A stretch of DNA of 64,000 nt, taken from the NCBI GenBank assembly GCA_965234545.1, contig OZ248348.1, positions 868,001 through 932,000 of the forward strand, written 5' to 3'. The notes under the pieces were generated by a model, which saw only the letters and a list, made by a program, of their open reading frames with translations, was not told the DNA's origin and made no database searches. The position numbers and the translations under genes were made by a program. The stretch comes from Methylotenera sp965234545 (lineage in GTDB: Bacteria; Pseudomonadota; Gammaproteobacteria; Burkholderiales; Methylophilaceae). This document shows positions 34,844 to 44,794 of the stretch, piece by piece (position 1 is the stretch's first letter; each line of letters starts with the position of its first letter).

Positions 34844-35901
34844 TCGTTTTCCGAGCCGACCGCATCGGCATGCGATGCTAGCGCTTGTTTTAACAGTAAA
34901 TGCTCAATTTCCATTTGCTGCGTGATTCTATCCAGCACGCCACTGCGAGATTCTTCAAGCGCGGTGTGGATAGCATTTAAAAAAGCTTTGGTGTCAGCCC
35001 CGCCATGGCTTTTGACCACTATGCCGCGTAAGCCTAATAGGCTGGCGCCATTGTAATTGCGTGGGTCCATGCGTTTCTTGAAAGCTTTTAATACTGGGGC
35101 GGCGGCTAGACCGGCTATCTTGGTTAGCCAGTTGCGTTTAAATTCTTGGCTTAGGAAACGGCCTATCATTTGAATCAAGCCTTCAGCAGCCTTAAGTGTC
35201 ACGTTGCCTACAAAGCCGTCGCAAACCACGATGTCGGTTGTACCCTTAAAGATATCGTTGCCTTCAATGTTGCCATAAAAATTCAAATGGCTGGCTTTAA
35301 GCAATTCACCGGTTTTCTTAACCACTTCATTGCCTTTAATGTCTTCGGTGCCGATATTGAGCAGGCCCACGCTAGGGTTTTCACGGTTTTCAACGCAGCT
35401 CACTAACATGCTGCCCATGACGGCAAATTGCAGTAACTGCTCAGCCGTGCAATCGGCATTGGCGCCTAAATCAAGTATGTAAATTTTGCCTTTTTGGCAT
35501 GGAAATACGCCGGCAATGGCGGGTCTATCTATGCCTGGTAAGGTTTTTAGCACGAAGCGAGCCGTGGCCATGAGTGCGCCAGTGTTACCAGCGCTAACGC
35601 AAGCAGAAGCCACGCCGTCTTTGACCAAATCAATGGCCACACGCATGGAGGAATCTTTTTTATTTTTAAGGGCGCTTTGAGGTTGCTCATCCATGCCGAC
35701 CAGCTCACTGGCATGATGGATGCTTAGCCTAGCAACATTAGCCTGCTGCAAATTTTTGAGTTCGGCTTCAATAGCGCTGCTTAAGCCCACCAGAATAATA
35801 TGCAATTCTTGGTTAAGCTCCAGTGCTTTAAGTGCCGCAGGAATAATTACCTTTGGCCCGTGGTCACCACCCATTGCATCAATTGCTACAGTAATTTGCA
35901 T
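34840..35901 (-). CDS. plsX: Phosphate acyltransferase PlsX
   Basis: The 353-residue protein has the family start AIDAMGGDHGP and motifs GVASACVSAGNTGALMA and VCDGFVGNVTLK. It converts acyl-ACP to acyl-phosphate for phospholipid synthesis. It stands between rpmF and fabH in the standard order. Confidence 0.95.
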   Translation of the reverse strand: MQITVAIDAMGGDHGPKVIIPAALKALELNQELHIILVGLSSAIEAELKNLQQANVARLSIHHASELVGMDEQPQSALKNKKDSSMRVAIDLVKDGVASACVSAGNTGALMATARFVLKTLPGIDRPAIAGVFPCQKGKIYILDLGANADCTAEQLLQFAVMGSMLVSCVENRENPSVGLLNIGTEDIKGNEVVKKTGELLKASHLNFYGNIEGNDIFKGTTDIVVCDGFVGNVTLKAAEGLIQMIGRFLSQEFKRNWLTKIAGLAAAPVLKAFKKRMDPRNYNGASLLGLRGIVVKSHGGADTKAFLNAIHTALEESRSGVLDRITQQMEIEHLLLKQALASHADAVGSENE

Positions 35902-36100
35902 AATTTACTCAGTTTATACTTAAGCTAGAGGCTGCTTACTATACTAAAACGACCCGATTGACTTTATAGGCGCCGTAAAAACCAACGCCGCACCAAATAT
36001 GGAGCGGCGTGTGTTGATTTAATCTATTTTTTTGCAAATTTTCAAAGTGGAATCCATTAAAACGCGTTGGCACATTAACAGATCCAAACTTAAAGAAAAA

Positions 36101-36280
36101 TTATTCGCCTTTGGTCGACAATACTTTGCGGCCACGGTAGTAGCCGTTTGGGCTAATGTGATGACGAAGGTGCGCTTCACCAGTGGTAGGCTCAACCGCT
36201 AATGCTGGGTTAACCAAAAAGTCGTGTGATCTATGCATACCGCGCTTTGACGGTGATTTTTTGTTTTGCTGAACTGCCAT
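36101..36280 (-). CDS. rpmF: 50S ribosomal protein L32
   Basis: A 59-residue basic protein translates from ATG 36280: it begins MAVQQNKKSPSKRGMHRSHD and ends RGRKVLSTKGE. It lacks zinc-binding cysteines, as in enterobacterial L32. Its place between yceD and plsX is conserved. Confidence 0.96.
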   Translation of the reverse strand: MAVQQNKKSPSKRGMHRSHDFLVNPALAVEPTTGEAHLRHHISPNGYYRGRKVLSTKGE

Positions 36281-36433
36281 AATTTACTCCAATAAAATGA
36301 TTAAAACATCATCTCAATTACATACAAATAGATGCTTAAAATACCGCTTTGCATCACTCATTTAAGACTGCGTTAAACTACTAGGGCGCCACTATAATAT
36401 AAAAGCCGACTTTTGTCAGCCAAAATTGCAGCC

Positions 36434-36967
36434 TTACGACTTAATTAAAGTCTTTAACACGGCGAATGGATTGGGCTTTTCACCGCTTTGATTGGATAGG
36501 CTTGCGCAGGCCTGGTCGTGAACAGGGGCAATGGGCATGGCCATAATCAACTCATCCTCTATCAAGGCCACCACATCCATGTGTTGGCTGATGGGTTGCA
36601 AGTCAATATCATCCGGCTCATCAAGCTCTGCCAACATTAAATCCGCTTCCGCTATGTCGCTTATCTGATATTCAAAAGATAAGTCTAACTTAATCGGCAT
36701 TTCATTTAAGCAACGCTGACACAAGCAACGTAGGTTTGCCTGCAATGACAGCGACAAAAATGCCTGACCATGACTGCCGGACTTGCCGGTTAAATTAAAT
36801 GCGATAGTCGCGCTAGGCTTATAGCTACTTAAGGCCTTACTTGAATCTGCAGCGAGCAGTGTCGAGAGCCTGACGCAATCGCTCAAATTCAATTCGCCGC
36901 TTATGCGCTCATTTCTTTTGGCAAACGCCAGATTATCAATAATTATGGTTTGTTTAGTCATTTTCAT
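36434..36967 (-). CDS. yceD: YceD/DUF177 family protein
   Basis: The 177-residue protein has the central CLCQRC motif (residues ~90-95) and an acidic C-terminal half (ADLMLAELDEPDDIDLQP). The family lies upstream of rpmF in most proteobacteria; the plant relative acts in 23S rRNA processing, but the bacterial role is not settled. Confidence 0.92.
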   Translation of the reverse strand: MKMTKQTIIIDNLAFAKRNERISGELNLSDCVRLSTLLAADSSKALSSYKPSATIAFNLTGKSGSHGQAFLSLSLQANLRCLCQRCLNEMPIKLDLSFEYQISDIAEADLMLAELDEPDDIDLQPISQHMDVVALIEDELIMAMPIAPVHDQACASLSNQSGEKPNPFAVLKTLIKS

Positions 36968-37054
36968 GCTCTAAAATTAGGCTCAAAGGGATTTAGCTAT
37001 GGGGTTTCACATGTTACAATTACTAGGTTTGAGTGAAAAATTAAGGCATTTAAC

Positions 37055-38473
37055 GTGTTCAAAAAAATTCTTGTAGCCAATCGTGGTGAAATTGCAGTGC
37101 GTATTGTACGCGCATGCTCAGAAATGGGCATCAAATCCGTTGCAATTTATGCCGATGCAGACCGTCAAGCCCTGCATGTGAAAAAAGCCGATGAAGCCTA
37201 CAATATTGGCGCAGATCCTGTTGCCGGTTACTTAAATGCGCACAACATTGTTAACTTAGCCGTGGCTTCGGGTTGCGACGCTTTGCACCCAGGCTATGGT
37301 TTTCTGTCGGAAAATCCAGAACTAGCGGAAATCTGTGAGCGCCGCGGCGTTAAATTTATCGGGCCTAGTGCAGATGTAATTAGGCAAATGGGCGATAAAA
37401 TTCAGGCGCGCAATGCCATGACGGGCGCCGGCATTCCTTGCACACCTGGCAGTGATGGCAATTTGGAGAACCTAGAAGAAGCCGTTGCCTTGGCGGCTAA
37501 AATTGGTTACCCCGTTATGCTAAAAGCCACAAACGGCGGCGGCGGTCGCGGCATTCGGCGTTGCGACAGCGAGAAAGAATTATTAAGCAATTACGATCGC
37601 GTCATCTCCGAAGCCAGCAAGGCATTTGGCAAGCCCGAAGTATTTTTAGAAAAATGCGTGGTAACGCCGCGGCACATTGAAGTGCAAATCCTTGCCGATT
37701 CAGAGGGCAATGTGATCCACCTGTTTGAACGTGATTGCTCCATCCAACGTCGCAATCAGAAACTAATCGAAATAGCCCCCTCGCCTCAATTAAGCCAAGC
37801 TCAGCGTGACTACATAGGCGGCCTGGCAGTCAAAGCAGCTAAAGCCGTTGGTTATGAAAATGCCGGTACCGTGGAATTTTTATTGGATTCAGACAACACA
37901 TTCTACTTCATGGAAATGAACACCCGCTTGCAAGTCGAGCACACGGTCACAGAGACCATCACTGGCATCGATATCGTCCAAGAGCAAATTCGCGTGGCTT
38001 ATGGCTTGCCCTTGCAATACGCGCAAAATGAAGTGCAGTTTAGGGGTTATGCCATGGAATTCCGCATTAATGCGGAAGATCCAAAAAACGATTTTCTACC
38101 CAGCTTCGGTAAAATCACCCGCTACTACGCCCCAGGTGGTCCAGGCGTGCGCATGGATGCGGCCATATACAGCGGCTATGTTATTCCACCCTATTACGAT
38201 TCCATGTGCGCTAAATTAACCGTATGGGCATTGGATTGGGATAGCGTAATAGAGCGCGGTCGCCGCGCCTTGGATGACATGTTGATCTATGGGGTGAAAA
38301 CCACCATACCTTATTACCAAGAAATCTTGAAACACGACGATTTCAAGAACGCGACATTTAATACCAGCTTTGTTGAGTCGCATCCGGAATTGACCCACTA
38401 TGCCAATAAAATCCCCCCGGAAATGATAGCGGTAGCCATATCTGCAGCCATCGCGGCGCACGAAGGCATCTAA
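37055..38473 (+). CDS. pycA: Pyruvate carboxylase subunit A (biotin carboxylase)
   Basis: The 472-residue ATP-grasp enzyme starts FKKILVANRGEIAVRIVRAC and has the Gly-rich ATP loop KATNGGGGRGIRR and the biotin-site region NTRLQVEHTVTE. It resembles AccC, but its partner gene 47 bp downstream is a carboxyltransferase of pyruvate carboxylase type, so it is called PycA. It carboxylates biotin with bicarbonate and ATP. Confidence 0.9.
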   Translation: MFKKILVANRGEIAVRIVRACSEMGIKSVAIYADADRQALHVKKADEAYNIGADPVAGYLNAHNIVNLAVASGCDALHPGYGFLSENPELAEICERRGVKFIGPSADVIRQMGDKIQARNAMTGAGIPCTPGSDGNLENLEEAVALAAKIGYPVMLKATNGGGGRGIRRCDSEKELLSNYDRVISEASKAFGKPEVFLEKCVVTPRHIEVQILADSEGNVIHLFERDCSIQRRNQKLIEIAPSPQLSQAQRDYIGGLAVKAAKAVGYENAGTVEFLLDSDNTFYFMEMNTRLQVEHTVTETITGIDIVQEQIRVAYGLPLQYAQNEVQFRGYAMEFRINAEDPKNDFLPSFGKITRYYAPGGPGVRMDAAIYSGYVIPPYYDSMCAKLTVWALDWDSVIERGRRALDDMLIYGVKTTIPYYQEILKHDDFKNATFNTSFVESHPELTHYANKIPPEMIAVAISAAIAAHEGI

Positions 38474-38520
38474 CAATTAATACGCATTAGAATACAAATT
38501 AAATAATAAAGAGTTAAATC

Positions 38521-40380
38521 ATGGCTAAAACAACGCAAACATCAAAAGTACACGTTACCGAATTGGTTCTTCGTGATGGGCATCAGTGCCATATTGCCAC
38601 GCGTATGCGTACCGAAGACATGTTGCCTATTTGTAGCAAGCTCGATGCCATAGGTTTTTGGTCATTAGAGGCTTGGGGCGGTGCTACCTTTGATGCTTGT
38701 GTACGCTATTTAAAAGAAGACCCGTGGGAGCGCTTGAAATCATTGCGCAAGGCACTGCCCAACTCCCGCATACAAATGCTACTACGCGGTCAAAATTTAC
38801 TTGGCTACCGCCATTACTCAGACGATGTGGTGCAGGCCTTTGTGAAAAAATCCGCCGACAACGGCGTGGATGTGTTCCGTATTTTTGATGCCATGAACGA
38901 CACACGCAATCTAAAAGTGTCGATTGATGCAGTGAAAAAAGCCGGCAAACATGCAGAAGGCACCATCAGCTATACCACCAGCCCAGTGCATGACGTGGCG
39001 CACTTTGTCGGCATAGCCAAAGAACTTGAAGCCATGGGCTCAGACACCATCGCCATCAAAGACATGGCCGGCTTACTTACGCCACAAGCCACCGTGGAAC
39101 TAGTTAAAGCCATGCACTCAGCAGTTAGCCTTCCGATTCATATGCACAGCCATGCCACCAGCGGCCTAGCCAGCATGAATATGTTGCGCGCATTAGAAAA
39201 TGGTGCCGTCATGATAGACACCTGCAGTGCCGCTTTTTCTGAAGGTGCCAGCCACCCAACCACAGAAAGCATGATAGCGGCATTGCAAGGCACCGAATTT
39301 GATACCGGCTTAAACATTGCGGCAGTTCAGGAAGTCAGTGCTTATTTCCGCGAAGTGCGTAAAAAATATTGGCAGTTTGAAAGCGAATATTCTGGCGTGG
39401 ATACCAGGGTGTTAATTAATCAAGTCCCAGGTGGGATGATTTCCAATCTAAGCAACCAACTAAAAGAACAAGGCGCGCTTGATCGCATGGACGAAGTCCT
39501 GGCTGAAATTCCTTTGGTACGCAAAGACTTAGGTTACATTCCCTTGGTCACCCCTACTTCACAAATTGTTGGCACCCAAGCCGTGTTGAACGTCATGACC
39601 GGTAAACGCTACAAATCGATAACCAACGAGGTGAAGAATTATTTCCTCGGCCAATACGGTAAAGCACCGAGCCCTGTTGACGAAGCGGTTAAAAAATTAG
39701 CCATCGCTGATGGCGTTGCCATTACTTGTCGTCCGGCTGACTTACTGTCGCCAGAAATGCCTAAATTAAGCAGTGAAGCGGAGCGTTTCGCCCAATCCGA
39801 AGAAGACGTGTTGACCTACGCCATGTTCCCGGATATTGGCAAAACCTATTTGCAAGAACGCAATGCCGACTCTCTAACCCCTGAAGTCTTGCTGGACAAG
39901 GCTGCAGTTAACGCCAGTGGATCACGCTTCGCTCCCAGCGAATTTAAAGTGACCTTACACGGCGAAACCTTCCACATCAATTTAACTGGCAGCGGCCATG
40001 CTGGGCAAGAAAAACGACCATTCTACGTGTCCATCGATGGCATAGCCGAAGAAGTGGTGGTTGAAACCTTAAGTGAGATAGAAGTATCCAGCGGCAGTAG
40101 CAATGGCAAAAAGAAGGCCGTGACCAGCAAAGGTGCCAGTGGCCGACCTCGCCCATCGCATGCCGGTCATGTCACCACATCCATGCCGGGCACCATCGTT
40201 GCCGTGAAAATCAAGGTCGGTGACAAAGTCAGTGCCGGTGACGGCGTATTGGTTATTGAAGCCATGAAAATGGAAAATGAGATTCAAGCAGCGACATCAG
40301 GCATTGTCGTGGCAGTGCACGTGGTTAAGGGTGATGCGGTTACCCCTGACGAGTCCTTACTTGAAATTCAACCGGAATAA
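38521..40380 (+). CDS. pycB: Pyruvate carboxylase subunit B (carboxyltransferase-biotin carrier)
   Basis: The 619-residue protein has an N-terminal HMGL-like TIM barrel (ELVLRDGHQCHIATRMRTED; metal ligands in MHSHATSGLA), a conserved-carboxylase domain and a C-terminal biotinyl domain with the lysine in EAMKMENEI. This is the OadA/PycB architecture. Beside a biotin carboxylase gene and without oadB/oadG sodium-pump genes, pyruvate carboxylation to oxaloacetate is the likely function. Confidence 0.9.
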   Translation: MAKTTQTSKVHVTELVLRDGHQCHIATRMRTEDMLPICSKLDAIGFWSLEAWGGATFDACVRYLKEDPWERLKSLRKALPNSRIQMLLRGQNLLGYRHYSDDVVQAFVKKSADNGVDVFRIFDAMNDTRNLKVSIDAVKKAGKHAEGTISYTTSPVHDVAHFVGIAKELEAMGSDTIAIKDMAGLLTPQATVELVKAMHSAVSLPIHMHSHATSGLASMNMLRALENGAVMIDTCSAAFSEGASHPTTESMIAALQGTEFDTGLNIAAVQEVSAYFREVRKKYWQFESEYSGVDTRVLINQVPGGMISNLSNQLKEQGALDRMDEVLAEIPLVRKDLGYIPLVTPTSQIVGTQAVLNVMTGKRYKSITNEVKNYFLGQYGKAPSPVDEAVKKLAIADGVAITCRPADLLSPEMPKLSSEAERFAQSEEDVLTYAMFPDIGKTYLQERNADSLTPEVLLDKAAVNASGSRFAPSEFKVTLHGETFHINLTGSGHAGQEKRPFYVSIDGIAEEVVVETLSEIEVSSGSSNGKKKAVTSKGASGRPRPSHAGHVTTSMPGTIVAVKIKVGDKVSAGDGVLVIEAMKMENEIQAATSGIVVAVHVVKGDAVTPDESLLEIQPE

Positions 40381-40437
40381 GGCAGTGTAAGGAGCAGCTC
40401 GGCCACAACCTGGCTGGCCTGTTTTTTAAAATCGCTT

Positions 40438-41019
40438 ATGAGCGCTCCACTGATATTAGCTTCCTCCTCCATCTACAGACGCGAACTCCTCGCGCGCCTG
40501 CAATTACCCTTTGTGTGCTTATCACCAGAAGTAGATGAAAGCCCTTTAGATCATGAGTGTCCTGAGGCCACGGCTTTACGTCTAGCGCAATCAAAAGCCA
40601 AGAAAGTCGCCTTACATGAACCAAACGCCTTAATCATAGGTTGCGATCAAGTGGCTGTGCTAGATGGGGTGCAACTGGGTAAACCCATGAACCATGCTAA
40701 CGCAAGCAAGCAATTGCAAACGATGCGTGGCAGAGAAGTGGTTTTCCATAGTGCGCTGTGTTTGTACAATGCAAAAACACAAGCCATGCAAGCCACCGTG
40801 GTGCCTTACACCGTGCAATTTAGAAATTTAAGCGACACGCAAATTGAAAGCTACCTGAACAAAGAGCAGCCCTACCACTGCGCTGGTAGCGCCAAGTCCG
40901 AGGGCTTGGGCATCGCCATCATAGAAAAAATGCATGGGGACGATCCGAATGCCTTAATTGGCCTACCTCTGATAGCGCTAGTCAACATGCTGGCTAACGA
41001 AAACGTATCGGTGCTTTAG
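40438..41019 (+). CDS. maf: Maf-family nucleotide pyrophosphatase (YceF type)
   Basis: The 193-residue protein shows the Maf signature LILASSSIYRRELLARLQLPF, catalytic Asp in LIIGCDQVAVLDG and C-terminal LIGLPLIALV. The RRELL variant fits the YceF subgroup, which hydrolyses 7-methyl-GTP. Located 14 bp before the methylase-family gene. Confidence 0.9.
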   Translation: MSAPLILASSSIYRRELLARLQLPFVCLSPEVDESPLDHECPEATALRLAQSKAKKVALHEPNALIIGCDQVAVLDGVQLGKPMNHANASKQLQTMRGREVVFHSALCLYNAKTQAMQATVVPYTVQFRNLSDTQIESYLNKEQPYHCAGSAKSEGLGIAIIEKMHGDDPNALIGLPLIALVNMLANENVSVL

Positions 41020-41033
41020 CTAGGGCGCTATCG

Positions 41034-41750
41034 ATGAAACCTGCATTGGGCACCCTCTACCTTATTCCAGTCACGCTTGGTGATGACATGGTGCAGCATG
41101 TTATACCCGATTACGTGTTGAATGTGGCTCGCAAGCTAGAGACCTTTGTGGTGGAAAGTGAAAAATCCGCCAGGCATTTCTTAAGCACCATTAAAACCTT
41201 AAAGCCCGTGCGAGAGCTAAATTTACATTTACTCAATGAGCACACGGACATGAAAGTCTTGCCGGACTTATTGGCACCGCTGCTGGCTGGTCAAAATGTC
41301 GGTTTAATGAGTGATGCAGGTTGCCCGGCAGTGGCCGATCCAGGTGCTCAATTGGTGCAATTAGCGCATAAAAAAGGCATCAAGGTAGTGCCCATGGTGG
41401 GCCCCAGTTCCATCTTATTGAGTTTGATGGCATCGGGTTTAAACGGGCAGCAGTTTGCTTTCCTAGGCTATTTACCCGTGGAAAAATTGCAACGCAATCA
41501 AAAACTAAAAGAAATTGAAAAACGCTCTGCAAGCCATAAGGAAACGCAGCTTTTTATAGAAACGCCGTATCGAAATCAGGCCATGTTGGATGCCATATTG
41601 CAAACTTGCCATGCGCAAACACAATTGTGCATCGCCTGCGATGTCAGTCTGGATAGTGAAATGATAGTCACAAAAAGCATAGCCAGTTGGAAAACCTCAG
41701 TACCTATCGATATACACAAACGCCCCTGCTTATTTCTAATACTGGCTTAG
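41034..41750 (+). CDS. Tetrapyrrole methylase-family SAM methyltransferase (RsmI-like)
   Basis: The 238-residue protein has the family fold: GTLYLIPVTLGDD start, MSDAGCPAVADPGAQLV and VPMVGPSSILLSLMASGLNGQQF. It resembles RsmI (16S rRNA C1402 2'-O-methyltransferase) but is shorter than typical RsmI and lacks its standard start (VATPIGN-like), so it is a related paralogue of unknown target. Its 3' end overlaps rnhB tail-to-tail by 15 bp. Confidence 0.87.
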   Translation: MKPALGTLYLIPVTLGDDMVQHVIPDYVLNVARKLETFVVESEKSARHFLSTIKTLKPVRELNLHLLNEHTDMKVLPDLLAPLLAGQNVGLMSDAGCPAVADPGAQLVQLAHKKGIKVVPMVGPSSILLSLMASGLNGQQFAFLGYLPVEKLQRNQKLKEIEKRSASHKETQLFIETPYRNQAMLDAILQTCHAQTQLCIACDVSLDSEMIVTKSIASWKTSVPIDIHKRPCLFLILA

Positions 41751-42332
41751 AGCACCAAGCTTTTTTACCGGGGCGTAGCTCAGTCTGTGTGTCGGTGAAA
41801 CACCATGCATAGCCAGCATTTCTAAGTGTAAAGCAGTCGGGTAGCCCTTATGCTTGGCAAAACCGTATTGCGGGTACTGCTTATCCAATTCGTACAACTC
41901 CGCATCCCGCGCCACTTTGGCTAGGATGGAGGCGGCCGATATGGCTTGCACTTTGCTATCGCCTTGCACTATGGCGGCGCATGGAAAAGTGATCTTTGGG
42001 CAGTGCGTGCCGTCCACTTGCACCAAATCCGGACGAACCGAAAACCTGCTAGACATCAGCTCTATGGCGCGCTTCATGGCCAGCAAACTGGCTTGCAGTA
42101 TATTGATTTGATCAATTTCTGCTGCGCTACAACTGGCTATAGCCCATGCCATGGCATGCTGTTTTATCTCTATGCTTAAGGCGTCGCGTTTCTTTTCTGA
42201 AATTTTCTTGGAATCAGCCAGTCCAGTTATCGGTCGGTTTGGGTTTAATATAACTGCCGCCGCATACACGGAACCAGCTAAGGGCCCTCGCCCCGCCTCA
42301 TCCACACCACAAATCAATTGGCTGGCCTGCAT
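41736..42332 (-). CDS. rnhB: Ribonuclease HII
   Basis: The 198-residue protein has the DEDD-type site: CGVDEAGRGPLAG, ADSKKISEKKR, VQVDGTHCP and KVARDAELY. It removes ribonucleotides from DNA. It closes the lpx gene block. Confidence 0.95.
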   Translation of the reverse strand: MQASQLICGVDEAGRGPLAGSVYAAAVILNPNRPITGLADSKKISEKKRDALSIEIKQHAMAWAIASCSAAEIDQINILQASLLAMKRAIELMSSRFSVRPDLVQVDGTHCPKITFPCAAIVQGDSKVQAISAASILAKVARDAELYELDKQYPQYGFAKHKGYPTALHLEMLAMHGVSPTHRLSYAPVKKLGALSQY

Positions 42333-42338
42333 GCTTAG

Positions 42339-43472
42339 CTAGGAAAAATCAGCCAGTATCATGCTGCTGGCTTTTTCCGCATTATTCTGTTTTAAGCTTA
42401 AGTGTATTTTGCGAAATTCGGCTTTCATCTCTTCTATTGCGTCTGTATCGCTTAGCAATTTAATGGCTGCTTCCGCTAATTTTTCTGGCGTGGCATCGTG
42501 TTGCAGCAATTCGGGCACAATAAATTTACCGGCCAATACATTGGGTAAGCCGACATACGGCTGCAAGAGCATGCGTTTTAATATCCACCAACTTAAGATA
42601 GGCATGCGGTAGGTAATCACCATGGGTTTTTTCAGCAAAGCGGCTTCTAATGTGGCTGTGCCTGAAGCCACTATAACGACGTCGGAGGCTTGCATGGCGT
42701 CGTGTGCGTGACCGAATAAGATCTGTATGGGCAGCGGCTCGTGCTCATGGAATAAAGCTAATTCGAAAATTTGTTTGCTTTCTCGGGTAACAAAAGGCAC
42801 TAAAAATACGGCATGCGGGTAGTCTGCATGGAGTTTTTTTGCTGTTTGAATAAACAAGTTAGCATGTTGTTGCACTTCACTCTGCCGACTGCCTGGCAAC
42901 ATGGCTACCACCAAGTCCGTAGGCTTGAGTCGCAAGGTAGCACGTGCTGCAGCCGTATCAGGCTGCATAGCTAAGGCGTCAGCTAATGGATGACCGACGA
43001 AGCTAACTGGCACCCCCGCTTCTTGGTAGAGTGCGGATTCGAAAGGAAATAAGGTCAATATATGCGATACAGCACGTTTGATTTTATTTAATCGGTTTTT
43101 GCGCCAGGCCCATATAGATGGGCTGACATAATGGATGGTTTTAATGCCCTGCTTTTTTAATTTTTTTTCTATGTGAAAATTAAAGTCTGGCGCATCGATA
43201 CCTATGAATAGGTCCACGCGGTGATTTAAAAAATGCTTAATCAATTGACGCCTGATGCGCATCAAGCCAAAGGCATGCTTAATCACTTCCAGATAACCAC
43301 GAACCGACAAACGCTCCATAGGAAAGAGCGATTGCGCGCCCTCTCGCATCATCTTAGGACCAGCTATGCCAACAAACTCAATGTCACTGCGTTTGTTTTT
43401 TAAGGCTTGCATGAGCAAGCCACCCAGCATGTCCCCAGAAGCTTCACCAGCCACTATGCCTATTCTGAGCAT
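42339..43472 (-). CDS. lpxB: Lipid-A-disaccharide synthase
   Basis: ATG at 43472 is chosen (MLRIGIVAGEASGD), 4 bp after the lpxA stop; a longer frame would overlap lpxA. The GT-B enzyme shows GIDAPDFNF, PSIWAWRKNR, MLPGSRQSEV and VASGTATLEAALL. It joins UDP-diacylglucosamine and lipid X. Confidence 0.95.
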   Translation of the reverse strand: MLRIGIVAGEASGDMLGGLLMQALKNKRSDIEFVGIAGPKMMREGAQSLFPMERLSVRGYLEVIKHAFGLMRIRRQLIKHFLNHRVDLFIGIDAPDFNFHIEKKLKKQGIKTIHYVSPSIWAWRKNRLNKIKRAVSHILTLFPFESALYQEAGVPVSFVGHPLADALAMQPDTAAARATLRLKPTDLVVAMLPGSRQSEVQQHANLFIQTAKKLHADYPHAVFLVPFVTRESKQIFELALFHEHEPLPIQILFGHAHDAMQASDVVIVASGTATLEAALLKKPMVITYRMPILSWWILKRMLLQPYVGLPNVLAGKFIVPELLQHDATPEKLAEAAIKLLSDTDAIEEMKAEFRKIHLSLKQNNAEKASSMILADFS

Positions 43473-43476
43473 AAGC

Positions 43477-44253
43477 TTACCTGATGATGCCGCGCGTGGA
43501 GGCATTAAGGAAATCCGTCAGCAAACGCACGTCATCCCCAGTCACGTTACTAATTTGGATTTTCGCCTCAGCTAAACTGAGGCTTTTGCGGTATAGCGTT
43601 TTGTAGGCGCGTTTAATCTGCAACAGGCTGTCTGACGAGTAACCCCGGCGCTTAAGGCCTTCTGCGTTGATGCCATGCGGCTTAGCATCGTATCCGGCGG
43701 CGGCCACGTAGGGGGGAATGTCTTTAAAAACCACTGACCCCACAGCCGTAATAACGTGGGCGCCAATTTTGCAAAACTGATGCACCAAGGTAAAGCCGCC
43801 AAGAACAGCGTAATCATGCACTTGCACGTGACCGGCCAAGGAGGTGTTGTTGGCTAACACCGTGTGATTGCCTACTTGGCAGTCGTGAGCGATGTGCACA
43901 TAGGCCATGATCCAATTGTCGTTTGCAATTTCGGTGACGCCACGGTCTTGTGTCGTTCCACGATTAATCGTACAAAATTCACGTATGGTATTGTGATTGC
44001 CAATGACTAAGCGGGTCGGCTCGCCTTGGTATTTTTTATCTTGCGGGGCCTCACCCAATGAGGCGTATTGATAAATACGGTTGCCTACACCTATGCAAGT
44101 ATCACCATTGATGGTGACATGGCTAGCAACAACAGTATCAGCGGCGATGCAGACCTTGGGCCCTATGATGGAGTATGGCCCCACCTCCACACTGGAATCG
44201 AGCTCTGCAGTTGGATGGATGATGGCCGTGGCATGAATTTTTGCCGCTAGCAT
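43477..44253 (-). CDS. lpxA: UDP-N-acetylglucosamine acyltransferase
   Basis: The 258-residue left-handed beta-helix protein has hexapeptide repeats from the N-terminus and catalytic His in MAYVHIAHDCQVGNHT. The motif EFCTINRGTTQD is typical. It makes the first acylation of lipid A using acyl-ACP. Confidence 0.96.
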   Translation of the reverse strand: MLAAKIHATAIIHPTAELDSSVEVGPYSIIGPKVCIAADTVVASHVTINGDTCIGVGNRIYQYASLGEAPQDKKYQGEPTRLVIGNHNTIREFCTINRGTTQDRGVTEIANDNWIMAYVHIAHDCQVGNHTVLANNTSLAGHVQVHDYAVLGGFTLVHQFCKIGAHVITAVGSVVFKDIPPYVAAAGYDAKPHGINAEGLKRRGYSSDSLLQIKRAYKTLYRKSLSLAEAKIQISNVTGDDVRLLTDFLNASTRGIIR

Positions 44254-44258
44254 ACGGC

Positions 44259-44732
44259 TTAGTCTTTTTTATCTATCGCTTTAAGTATGCACATCATCTG
44301 GGCTTCAGCCACGACGTGGCCATCCACGCTGGCTACGCCGGAGTATTTCCATATGCCTTTTAAAATTCGATCAATCTTCACGTTAAAGACAATTTGGTCG
44401 CCAGGTGAAACTGGGCGTTTAAATCGTGCGCTGTCTATGCCTGCAAAGTAATACACCGAGTCATCACTGGGTTTTACGCCCATGGTTTTGAATGACAAGA
44501 TGGCAGCGGCTTGGGCCATGGCCTCTACAATCAAAACGCCAGGCATAACCGGATGGTAGGGAAAATGCCCAGGGAAAAATGGCTCGTTAATCGTGACATT
44601 TTTTAACGCCACGATTTCATTGCCTAATTCCATAGAAATGACGCGGTCTATTAGGATGAATGGGTAGCGATGTGGCAGGTGATCCAATATTTCATGGATG
44701 TCCATGCTGGTAGAGGTCGTGGTGTTGGTCAT
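44259..44732 (-). CDS. fabZ: 3-hydroxyacyl-ACP dehydratase FabZ
   Basis: The 157-residue hot-dog enzyme has HRYPFILIDRV and the catalytic His/Glu in FPGHFPYHPVMPGVLIVEAMAQ. It dehydrates 3-hydroxyacyl-ACP, competing with LpxA and LpxD encoded on either side. A second Met (residue 10) is an alternative start. Confidence 0.95.
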   Translation of the reverse strand: MTNTTTSTSMDIHEILDHLPHRYPFILIDRVISMELGNEIVALKNVTINEPFFPGHFPYHPVMPGVLIVEAMAQAAAILSFKTMGVKPSDDSVYYFAGIDSARFKRPVSPGDQIVFNVKIDRILKGIWKYSGVASVDGHVVAEAQMMCILKAIDKKD

Positions 44733-44794
44733 TTTTATCTCGGCTTACTGTAAATGATGGGCGCAAATTTAATTGGGATGCAATCTCGTTTTCA

